A stretch of DNA of 30,116 nt, taken from NCBI GenBank assembly GCA_902468695.1, contig CABQZS010000191.1:1-30116 (forward strand), in the 5' to 3' direction. A program made the translations under genes and the position numbers. The notes beneath the pieces were generated by a model. The model did not search any database, had not been told where the DNA came from, and saw only the letters and a program-made list of their open reading frames with translations. Shown here piece after piece: positions 24,236 to 30,116 of this stretch. The DNA is from an uncultured Collinsella sp. (GTDB lineage: Bacteria > Actinomycetota > Coriobacteriia > Coriobacteriales > Coriobacteriaceae). Positions within the stretch are counted from its first letter, which is position 1; each line of letters opens with the position of its first letter.

Positions 24236-24847
24236 ATGAACCACGCCAAACGCGTTATCCCGATGTCCGATTCGTCGGTCAGCATTAAGCCTGAGGAAAT
24301 TCAGCCCACTGTGCTGCCCGATGCATTTATTCAGTCCGATATCGTGCGCAAACTCAATACGTTGAGTCTGCCGCGCTATGACCAGTTGCCCAATGTGACA
24401 CTCTACCGCGACCAGGTTATTGAGTATGTTGCGCTTTGGATGGAGCCGCTGTCCATTTGCGTTGAGCAGCCTATCATTACGCCATCGATGATCAATAACT
24501 ACGTAAAGGTCGGCCTAGTGCCTGCTCCGGTCAAAAAGCAATATGGCCGCGAGCAGATTGCCCGCCTGATCGCTATCTGCATCTTTAAGCAGGTGCTACC
24601 TATTGCTGCGGTGCAGGCACTCTTTAACATTCAGCGTTTGAGCTACGATGCCCCGACGGCCTTTGATTATGTGGTCGATCAGCTCGAGGCATCGATTCGT
24701 GCGGCGTTTTCCGTCGAGCAGACTCCCGTGCCCGATACGGCGCATCAGGTAACGCGTGAGTCGCTGCTTGTGCGTAGCGCGGTATCGTCCTTCGTTTCGA
24801 AGGCTTACTTGATGAGCTATCTCAAGTTCAACGGGTTTAATAGCTAG
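24236..24847 (+). CDS. DUF1836 putative DNA-binding regulator
   Basis: 203 aa. The DUF1836 core spans about residues 42-140: LSLPRYDQLPNVTLYRDQVI, then ITPSMINNYVKVGLVPAPVK, YGREQIARLIAICIFKQVLP. This arrangement looks like a MerR-like winged helix, and the family is generally considered regulatory without a defined target. GGAGGA lies five bases before the ATG. A palindrome overlaps its promoter and a near-identical one precedes degV, so autoregulation and control of degV are plausible. It converges on degV across a shared terminator. Confidence 0.85.
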   Translation: MNHAKRVIPMSDSSVSIKPEEIQPTVLPDAFIQSDIVRKLNTLSLPRYDQLPNVTLYRDQVIEYVALWMEPLSICVEQPIITPSMINNYVKVGLVPAPVKKQYGREQIARLIAICIFKQVLPIAAVQALFNIQRLSYDAPTAFDYVVDQLEASIRAAFSVEQTPVPDTAHQVTRESLLVRSAVSSFVSKAYLMSYLKFNGFNS

Positions 24848-24859
24848 CCGACGTATAAA

Positions 24860-24908
24860 ACGGGCGGGACAAAGAGCCATCTGTCGCTTTGTCCCGCCCG
24901 TATTTTTG
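24860..24908. terminator. Bidirectional terminator between DUF1836 gene and degV
   Basis: ACGGGCGGGACAAAG (24860-24874) pairs perfectly with CTTTGTCCCGCCCGT (24887-24901). ATTTTTG follows on the plus strand, and on the minus strand the stem is followed by TTTTAT. It serves both convergent genes. Confidence 0.92.
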
Positions 24909-24920
24909 CTTGGTTGGACT

Positions 24921-25787
24921 TTATTTGCCCGAAGCTACGCCCATGCCGTAGCCGATGATGAGGCCGTGCATCTCGGCGTAATAGGAATCCAGGCCGTTGC
25001 AGGGCATGATGATGGTCTTGGAGCCGGGCCAATGCTCGACTATGCGGTCAGTGAGCGCCTGGGCTCCAGCTTCGTTCTCAACGTGATCTATGACGACCTC
25101 ACCGCCCGTAAAGCCCTCGGCTTCCATAGTGTCGATGATCTTGTTGAGCATCTTCTTTTCGCCACGCGTGTGCCCGACGAGTTCGATTTTACCGGCCTCA
25201 CTCGCTGTGCCCAAAATACGGATATTGAGCTTGTTGGCAATGACGCCGGCTGCCTTAGGGATACGTCCGGCTTTGGCGAGGTTTTCGTAATTGCACAAAC
25301 TGAAGAGGATTTTGCTGTTCTGTTCAAGGCTATCGAAGTATGCGCAAGCATCCTCGAATGAGACATTCGGATTGCTTGCAAGATAGCGGTCGAACAGCAA
25401 GAAAATGAGGTCCATTTTGCCGCCAGCTGCGCGTGAATTGACTAGATGAATCTGTCGGTCGGGCTCCTCGGCAAGAACCATATCGCGAGCCGTGGCTGCC
25501 GCGTTGTAGCTGCCCGACACGCCCTCAGAGATCGGCATGCAGATGGTCTTGTCTGCCAATTTGAAGAGCTCGGCCCACTCCCCTACGCTGGGACAAGCGC
25601 TCGAAGAAGCGTTCGTCTCCGCCTGAACAGCGCAGTTGAGCTCATGAACATCGAGCGAAAGGTCATCGACGAATTCATGCTCCCCCACTCGAATTTTGAG
25701 GGGCGCAAATGCAAAGGTGGTATGGGGCGCGGTCGGTTGCCAATCGCGGAGGTTGCAGCTTGAATCGGAGATAAGTGCCCAGCTCAT
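24921..25787 (-). CDS. DegV family fatty-acid-binding protein
   Basis: 288 aa, full length. DegV/FakB proteins hold a fatty acid and, where a FakA kinase exists, present it for phosphorylation and phospholipid synthesis. Visible motifs are the N-terminal ALISDSSCNL, the serine-rich SSSACPSVGEW loop (about 61-71) and PISEGVSGSYNAA (85-97). The C-terminal helical part ends the usual way. AAAGGA is six bases before the ATG. No fakA kinase gene is in the window. TATAAT at 25817-25822 and an upstream palindrome mark its promoter. Confidence 0.92.
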   Translation of the reverse strand: MSWALISDSSCNLRDWQPTAPHTTFAFAPLKIRVGEHEFVDDLSLDVHELNCAVQAETNASSSACPSVGEWAELFKLADKTICMPISEGVSGSYNAAATARDMVLAEEPDRQIHLVNSRAAGGKMDLIFLLFDRYLASNPNVSFEDACAYFDSLEQNSKILFSLCNYENLAKAGRIPKAAGVIANKLNIRILGTASEAGKIELVGHTRGEKKMLNKIIDTMEAEGFTGGEVVIDHVENEAGAQALTDRIVEHWPGSKTIIMPCNGLDSYYAEMHGLIIGYGMGVASGK

Positions 25788-25816
25788 AGAGGGTCCTTTC
25801 TAATCGTTCCCATTCA

Positions 25817-25822
25817 ATTATA
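25817..25822 (-). promoter_or_regulatory. -10 box of degV
   Basis: A perfect TATAAT on the minus strand, 30 bases before the degV ATG. The expected -35 position (about 25840-25845, GCCCAA) is poor, which may mean dependence on an activator bound at the adjacent palindrome. Confidence 0.65.
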
Positions 25823-25844
25823 GCCATCTTGCAGACCGATTGGG

Positions 25845-25875
25845 CCGCTATCTAGTATTCAAAACTAGATAGCGG
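25845..25875. promoter_or_regulatory. Palindromic operator candidate before degV
   Basis: CCGCTATCTAGT (25845-25856) and ACTAGATAGCGG (25864-25875) are a perfect 12-bp inverted repeat around ATTCAAA. Bases 25849-25871 match 24175-24197 at 21 of 23. The outer arms differ between the two sites (CCGC/GCGG against GGT/ACC) but stay complementary. It lies 57 bases upstream of the degV ATG and has no T-run, so it does not look like a terminator. Confidence 0.72.
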
Positions 25876-25885
25876 ACTGCACTAA

Positions 25886-25928
25886 AGGCAAAAGAATGGA
25901 CCCCATGACTCAAAGCCACGAGGTCCAT
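25886..25928 (-). terminator. Terminator of the NlpC/P60 gene
   Basis: On the minus strand ATGGACC (25928-25922) pairs with GGTCCAT (25902-25896), with further pairing inside, followed by TCTTTTGCCTTT. Confidence 0.7.
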
Positions 25929-25951
25929 ATCCGTTTGCTTTATCTGAATAC

Positions 25952-27079
25952 TTAGTAGCGCACGAAAATGTAGTTGTTGTTCATGCCGGCGGCAACGGAG
26001 CTGATGATAACACCCGTGTTGTAGTCAGAAGCATGAATCATCTGACCACCACCGATGTAAATGCCGGTGTGGTACGAGTTGACTACAACGTCACCGGGCT
26101 GCGGATCGGACACACGCGTCCAGCCCATAAAGGTGCCCGTGGTGCCCAGGCGGCAATAGCGACCAGTAAGGCAATAGCTTACAAAACCAGAGCAGTCGAA
26201 GCTGTTCGGGCCAATTCCGCCCCAGGAATAGGCGCAACCAAGCTTGCTGTATGCACGCGAGACAACAGAACCGCCGTCGACGGACTGGCTCGGAGCAGAA
26301 GGCGTCGGAGCCGGAGCAGGCGTGGAGGGCTGCGGCGTCGGAGCAGGTGCCGGCGTAGGAGCCGGAGTGTTGCCGCCCTGGTTGTTGTTATTGCTGGTCT
26401 GGCCACCGTTGTTGGTGTTCTCGGTCGTACCGGCAGTCTCGTTGCTCACCGTGGCCTTCTCGGCGGTGCTGGCGTTGATGCCGGCCTGCAGCGCGGCGTT
26501 GGCCTCGGCCTCGGCGGCAAGCTCGGCCTGCAGCTGCGAATCCAGGGAGTTTACGACGTTCTGGGCTTCAGCCTGCTGGGCGTTAAGCTCGTCGACCTTC
26601 TTTTGCGTGGCGGCGACGTTCTTCTCCTGCTCGGCCTGCTTATCGGTGAGCTGCTGCTTAAGCTCCTTGACCTCTTGAATGGTCTGAGCTTGCTTATCGG
26701 AAACTTTGCCGTAGTAGAACAGACGGTTGAGCATATCGCTCAGGTCATCGACACCCGTCAGAACCTGAAGCAGGCTCAGACCGCCGGTTTTGTACTCGCC
26801 GGCGACATAGGTTGAGAGCTTAGCCTGACCATCGGCGATCTCCTGCTGCTTTTGCGTGATCTCGCCGGCAGTCTGATCGAGCGCCTGCGTCTGCGTGGCG
26901 AGCTCATCGTAAATCTGCTGAGTTTGGGTACCGATCTGCTCGAGCTTCGTACGAGCAGCGGCAAGGTCGGATGCGGTATCGGCGTAGGCAGGAGCCGCGA
27001 GGCCCAAGCCCAAAACACAAGCGAGGGTTGCCGTAGCAGCGCAGCGTGCCATGTTTTTGTGCGTGTTTGCTGTGCGCAT
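25952..27079 (-). CDS. Secreted NlpC/P60 peptidoglycan endopeptidase
   Basis: 375 aa. A signal peptide (about 1-33, cleavage after APAYA) is followed by coiled coils (about 35-200) like those of PcsB/RipA-type hydrolases. An Asn/Gly stretch and a Pro/Ala/Thr-rich linker (about 215-265) lead to a C-terminal NlpC/P60 domain (about 268-375). The catalytic cysteine is C296 (FDCSGFV), and H337 (YHTGIYIGGG) with H349 complete the histidines. It probably cuts stem-peptide bonds during growth or daughter-cell separation, with the coiled coil acting as a regulatory arm. GGAAAGGAAG precedes the ATG, 32 bases after apt. Confidence 0.92.
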   Translation of the reverse strand: MRTANTHKNMARCAATATLACVLGLGLAAPAYADTASDLAAARTKLEQIGTQTQQIYDELATQTQALDQTAGEITQKQQEIADGQAKLSTYVAGEYKTGGLSLLQVLTGVDDLSDMLNRLFYYGKVSDKQAQTIQEVKELKQQLTDKQAEQEKNVAATQKKVDELNAQQAEAQNVVNSLDSQLQAELAAEAEANAALQAGINASTAEKATVSNETAGTTENTNNGGQTSNNNNQGGNTPAPTPAPAPTPQPSTPAPAPTPSAPSQSVDGGSVVSRAYSKLGCAYSWGGIGPNSFDCSGFVSYCLTGRYCRLGTTGTFMGWTRVSDPQPGDVVVNSYHTGIYIGGGQMIHASDYNTGVIISSVAAGMNNNYIFVRY

Positions 27080-27111
27080 GTAGCTTCCTTTCCAGTAACT
27101 AAGGGTAACGG

Positions 27112-27642
27112 CTAGTCCACCGTCACCAGGCTAAAGAGCTCCACATCGTCATCAGACGGCGTGAGCTTCTCGCGCGGGTTGAGAAACGCAAGCTCAAGGA
27201 TACAACCGTAACCGATAAGCTTTGCGCCCATATCTCGCACCAGTTTACCTGTTGCCTCGACGGTTCCGCCCGTCGCGACCAAGTCGTCCAGAATCAACAC
27301 GGTATCTTTAGAGCTGATAGCGTCGGCATGGATCTCAATGGAATCCGTTCCGTACTCGAGCTCGTAGCTCTGGCTCACAGTCTTGCGCGGTAGCTTGCCC
27401 GGTTTACGTGCGGGAACAAAGCCGGCGCCAAGGGCTACAGCTACCGGTACGCCAACCATAAAGCCGCGAGCCTCGGGACCCACGACCTTGGTGATTCCCA
27501 TGCCGGCAAAGTGCTCGGCGAGGGCATCGGTCATGGCTTTGAGCGCCTCGGGATTGCCAAAGAGCAGCGTGATGTCTTTAAAGATGACTCCGGGCTCGGG
27601 ATAGTCGGGGATGTCGACGATTTGAGATTCGAAGTCGTACAT
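27112..27642 (-). CDS. apt: Adenine phosphoribosyltransferase
   Basis: 176 aa. It salvages adenine with PRPP to make AMP. The PRPP loop VLILDDLVATGGT is at 115-127, and early blocks DIPDYPEPGVIFKDIT and VGPEARGF are typical. ATG 27642 has AAAGG seven bases upstream; the frame extends to a TTG at 27657 that overlaps that site. It lies 40 bases after the MerR gene and 32 before the NlpC/P60 gene on the same strand. Confidence 0.95.
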   Translation of the reverse strand: MYDFESQIVDIPDYPEPGVIFKDITLLFGNPEALKAMTDALAEHFAGMGITKVVGPEARGFMVGVPVAVALGAGFVPARKPGKLPRKTVSQSYELEYGTDSIEIHADAISSKDTVLILDDLVATGGTVEATGKLVRDMGAKLIGYGCILELAFLNPREKLTPSDDDVELFSLVTVD

Positions 27643-27682
27643 TGCATGACCTTTCAATGGGTTCCCGAAATTTCAGCAGCGG

Positions 27683-28561
27683 TTATTTGCCCGCGGTGGC
27701 GGTGCCGGATTGCGAAGGGGGGACGACCTTGAGCGGCTTGACGAGAGAATCCTTGTGCGAAGCCGGCGCGGCTATCTCTTCGTTTTTGGCCTTGGTGGAC
27801 TCGGAGCGAGTGATTTCCTCATCGAGTGCATCGATGTCGGCGTCCTCGACCACGGCGTTGAGCGACTCAAAAACGCGGTTCTTGAGCAGCGCGGTGTGCA
27901 CGCCCTCCGTCAGGTCGTGAAGCTTCTTAAACGCACGCTCGAGCTTGGCGTCGCGCTCGTCATCGGAGGTATCCATGCCGAGCATGCTCACAAGCACCTG
28001 CTCAAACATCGAGGACTCGCGGTTGGCGGAAGACACGTACTGACGCAGGTTGCGCGGCTCGATATGGAAGCGCGACAGCTCGGAGCAGTAGCGGATGATC
28101 GGAAAATCGCGACCATCGACAAGCTCGCGATTCTGCGGACTCTTGATGATGCGAATGAGGTCGTTCTCGGCGAGCGAGCGGATAAACGAAATTTCGACGC
28201 CCAACATATCGGGAATGGTCTCGATGGGATGCAGCTTTTGCTTAGTCTCCTTGGGCTCCGTCTTGAGCGGAACATCGGATAGCAAGCCCACCTCGTAGGC
28301 GAGCGTTGACAGGTCCGTGGCGTTTTCCAAGCGCTGCTTAATCACGTTGAGCGGCATGTAGCGGGTCTTCTGCAAGTGCAGGATGACCTCCAGACGATCA
28401 ACGTCCTCCTTAGAGTACTGACGGTATCCCTTAGGCGTACGATGAGGGGTAATGAGCCCCTCATCCTCTAGAAATCTAATTTTTGAGTTCGAAAGATCGG
28501 GGTATGCGCCTCGAAGTAGGTTGACGACTTGGCCGATACTCAGATAGTTGCGTTCGGCCAT
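27683..28561 (-). CDS. ftsR: MerR-family regulator, FtsR-like
   Basis: 292 aa. An N-terminal MerR winged helix (about 7-75: LSIGQVVNLLRGAYPDLSNSK, IRFLEDEGLITPHRTPKGYR) is followed by a second helix-turn-helix-like region around 115-150 and a long C-terminal tail. The arrangement and neighbours (GarA-like FHA gene three bases upstream, PgsA gene before it) match actinobacterial FtsR (Rv1828/Cg1631), which activates ftsZ in Corynebacterium. No ftsZ is in the window. The last 60 residues are low complexity. The orthology call rests on sequence style and synteny. Confidence 0.82.
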   Translation of the reverse strand: MAERNYLSIGQVVNLLRGAYPDLSNSKIRFLEDEGLITPHRTPKGYRQYSKEDVDRLEVILHLQKTRYMPLNVIKQRLENATDLSTLAYEVGLLSDVPLKTEPKETKQKLHPIETIPDMLGVEISFIRSLAENDLIRIIKSPQNRELVDGRDFPIIRYCSELSRFHIEPRNLRQYVSSANRESSMFEQVLVSMLGMDTSDDERDAKLERAFKKLHDLTEGVHTALLKNRVFESLNAVVEDADIDALDEEITRSESTKAKNEEIAAPASHKDSLVKPLKVVPPSQSGTATAGK

Positions 28562-28564
28562 GCC

Positions 28565-28999
28565 CTACTCACCGGTTTCGATGCGCTCCGGCGTGCTCTC
28601 GTGGTAGATGAGCGTAAACGTACCGATCTGAACGGAAGAACCGTCGTGCAGCGGGGCTGCATTGACAATGGCACCGTCGACCCAGGTACCATTGAGCGAG
28701 CCCAGGTCCTCGATGCGAGCGCCGAGGCCCTCGCGAATAATGCGCGCGTGGCTGCGCGAAACGGTCATGTCATTAAGGAAGATGCCGTTCGCGGGATCGC
28801 GGCCGATGGTGGTCACGTCGTCCTCGAGCTCAAAGGCGGCACCAGTCTGCGGACCCTTGACGATGGACAGGACGGGGGCGGTGATGCGCACGTTGGCCAT
28901 GAGGTCGGGAACGGTGACGTCGCTTGAAGGCACGCGGAATACGCAGGTAGCGTCAGCAGTCTTATCATTCTGAGGCATATTGTTAACCATGTTGTCCAT
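28565..28999 (-). CDS. garA: GarA-like FHA domain protein
   Basis: 144 aa. An FHA domain at about 43-135 has G66-R67, S81-R82-S83-H84 and N103-G104-T105, the phosphothreonine-binding set. Before it, residues 16-22 read D-A-T-C-V-F-R, aligning with the phosphorylated E-T-T-S-V-F-R of GarA/OdhI. In GarA, phosphorylation of one of the two threonines makes the FHA domain bind its own tail and release metabolic enzymes. Only the second threonine (T18) is kept here. ATG 28999 is chosen because AGGGG lies close upstream; other in-frame ATGs follow at codons 4 and 8. No Ser/Thr kinase gene is in the window. Confidence 0.82.
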   Translation of the reverse strand: MDNMVNNMPQNDKTADATCVFRVPSSDVTVPDLMANVRITAPVLSIVKGPQTGAAFELEDDVTTIGRDPANGIFLNDMTVSRSHARIIREGLGARIEDLGSLNGTWVDGAIVNAAPLHDGSSVQIGTFTLIYHESTPERIETGE

Positions 29000-29065
29000 G
29001 ACAACCCCTAACTTATCGCGGACGTGCCGCAAATAATGAACCGTACGTAATCATACCCCAACGAA

Positions 29066-29770
29066 TCAGTCTTCGATTTCAGGGTTCAGAAAGTCGATGT
29101 CCTCGTCCTCGGGATGCGCGAGAGCCTGTTTAATGGCCACTCCGCCCTTAATGGAGTAGATGACAGCCGTGAGCATGGAGAAGATCACGCCGCCGTACAC
29201 AAAGAAGATGCCGAGGGGCACCGAGCTTCCGTTGAGGCCCGGGAAGGCCGTAAGGGTTGAAGATAAAAGGTGCAGGCCGTCAATAACGGGGAAACCGAGC
29301 AGCATGAGTGAGAAGCCGGTCATGAGCAGCGCCGTGGCAATCTTTCCGGGAAAGACCACATCGATGGGGCGACGGTGATAATGACGCACGATAAGCGTGC
29401 CGATGCCCAGATAGATGTCGCGGCCAATAATGAGTACGCAGACCCAGATGGGCAGCTCTCCGCGGACCACCAGTCCAAGTACGCCGGTGAACAGCAGCGC
29501 ACGGTCGCAAATGGGATCCATGACCTTGCCGAGCCACGAGACCGTCTTAGTCATGCGGGCGATCTGACCGTCCATCCAGTCGGTGGAGGCGGCAACGGCG
29601 TAGATAACGATGGCGATGACACGGTTGTTATCCGTCACAAACAGGTACAGAAATACCAGGGTGAGGATCAGGCGCGTAAAGGTGATGAAATTGGAGATCG
29701 TAAAGATCTTATTCGACGGGTAATCGGAAGTGCCGATAAGCTCCTTTTTGATCTTCTTTTTGATGCCCAC
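29066..29770 (-). CDS. Second CDP-alcohol phosphatidyltransferase (PgsA2-like)
   Basis: 234 aa from GTG 29770, with GGGGGAG just upstream. The motif is complete: D64, D67-G68, A71-R72, G81, D85, D89. About five or six membrane segments are visible, and the C-terminal tail is acidic (PEDEDIDFLNPEIED). It differs from the PgsA at 8175 and could make phosphatidylglycerophosphate, cardiolipin or another phospholipid; the acceptor alcohol cannot be read from sequence. The longer frame to 29896 would start upstream of the likely promoter (29807-29835) and inside an inverted repeat, so I reject it. Synteny matches actinobacterial pgsA2 near garA. Confidence 0.86.
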   Translation of the reverse strand: MGIKKKIKKELIGTSDYPSNKIFTISNFITFTRLILTLVFLYLFVTDNNRVIAIVIYAVAASTDWMDGQIARMTKTVSWLGKVMDPICDRALLFTGVLGLVVRGELPIWVCVLIIGRDIYLGIGTLIVRHYHRRPIDVVFPGKIATALLMTGFSLMLLGFPVIDGLHLLSSTLTAFPGLNGSSVPLGIFFVYGGVIFSMLTAVIYSIKGGVAIKQALAHPEDEDIDFLNPEIED

Positions 29771-29806
29771 AGGACTCCCCCGCTGGTTAACGACAAAACT
29801 TTCGAT

Positions 29807-29835
29807 ACTATACCCGTTCCAGCGATGTCTATCCA
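29807..29835 (-). promoter_or_regulatory. Candidate promoter of the pgsA2-to-NlpC cluster
   Basis: On the minus strand TGGATA (29835-29830), a 17-base spacer and TATAGT (29812-29807). The -10 is good and the -35 is weak. It is 37 bases before GTG 29770, and its -35 overlaps the arm of the inverted repeat at 29831. Confidence 0.5.
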
Positions 29836-29889
29836 GCGCAGCCATAGAGAGTCCAGACATGTGGAGGGCGCCTCTGGGCTGCGCTGGAT
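29831..29889. repeat. Inverted repeat with 13-bp perfect arms
   Basis: ATCCAGCGCAGCC (29831-29843) is the exact reverse complement of GGCTGCGCTGGAT (29877-29889), with a 33-base loop. It lies directly upstream of the pgsA2 promoter. Confidence 0.75.
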
Positions 29890-29898
29890 TCTGCATTT

Positions 29899-29955
29899 GT
29901 GTACATCAGCCTCCAAAAGCGACATTTTTCGGCATCTTTGGTGGCTGGTGTACAC
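29899..29955. repeat. Inverted repeat with 19-bp arms
   Basis: GTGTACATCAGCCTCCAAA (29899-29917) pairs with TTTGGTGGCTGGTGTACAC (29937-29955) with two mismatches and a 19-base loop. It starts ten bases after the previous inverted repeat. The rest of the window (29956-30116) has no gene I recognise, only short palindromes (TTTGCTTTAAGCAAA near 29990, AACGGCCGTT near 30044). Confidence 0.75.
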
Positions 29956-30116
29956 GTTTTGATTCGGTGATTACATCGATCGGGAAAGTTTTTGCTTTAA
30001 GCAAATGCGTACGGGTCGAGAAGGGCTGGCACCAAAAGAGCCCAACGGCCGTTACGGCTTCGTTAGAAACGCGCCCCATCATGGATGGTGAACCCGAAAG
30101 GTAAGGCGCGCGGGCA

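Noticed and set aside
25845..25875. Terminator for the NlpC/P60 gene
   Set aside because: No T-run follows on either strand, and a better terminator with a T-rich tail lies at 25886-25928.
29730..30104. Plus-strand frame at the window end (124 codons)
   Set aside because: It runs antisense through the pgsA2 start, promoter and inverted repeats and shows no family features.

Overview
The window is a dense 30 kb bacterial chromosome segment (about 58% GC by eye, G/C-ending codons, almost no non-coding DNA). It carries 29 recognisable protein genes; I saw no tRNA or rRNA. Actinobacterial signatures (lexA / LysM protein / nrdR; second PgsA / GarA-like FHA / FtsR-like MerR) occur together with a gene order much like Bacillus (RNase J, FtsK, RodZ, PgsA, CinA, RecA, RNase Y, SpoVS, MiaB, MiaA, HflX, LexA). 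This mix suggests the class Coriobacteriia, most likely Collinsella or a close relative. The assignment is inferred from gene content and codon style, not from a search.

Layout. 1-300: structured leader DNA. 301-9356 (+): rnj, ftsK, rodZ-like, yajQ, rimO, pgsA and pncC, closely spaced or overlapping. 9357-11466 (+): SOS-controlled recA, then recX. 11467-18396 (+): rny, a GHKL ATPase gene, spoVS, miaB, miaA and hflX. 18381-19729 (-): lexA and a translationally coupled membrane acyltransferase-like gene. 19890-21285 (+): LysM protein, nrdR and dut. 21286-21723: non-coding DNA with large palindromic repeats. 21724-23025 (-): glycolipid glycosyltransferase. 23143-24081 (+): trxB. 24236-25787: DUF1836 regulator (+) and degV (-), convergent on a shared terminator. 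25952-29770 (-): an actinobacterial-type cluster of pgsA2, FHA, MerR, apt and NlpC/P60 genes. 29771-30116: inverted repeats with no gene.

How the genes work together. The main themes are RNA turnover (RNase J, RNase Y), DNA repair and the SOS response (RecA, RecX, LexA, a probable SOS division inhibitor), tRNA and ribosome modification (MiaA, MiaB, RimO, HflX), nucleotide supply (NrdR, Dut, Apt), and envelope or division functions (FtsK, RodZ-like, two PgsA-type enzymes, glycosyltransferase, NlpC/P60, FtsR).

Most interesting signals: (1) a matched pair of near-identical palindromes, one before the DUF1836 regulator and one before degV, suggesting a small undescribed regulon; (2) two palindromic elements at 21296-21639 whose 23-bp arms differ at 8 positions yet each remain perfectly paired, plus a half copy; (3) three SOS boxes spaced exactly 28 bp apart between lexA and the LysM gene; (4) a perfect 12-bp hairpin holding the nrdR start codon; (5) a twice-used 12-residue motif in the FtsK linker; (6) an RG-rich juxtamembrane region in the RodZ-like protein; (7) a GHKL ATPase gene where Bacillus has ymdB.
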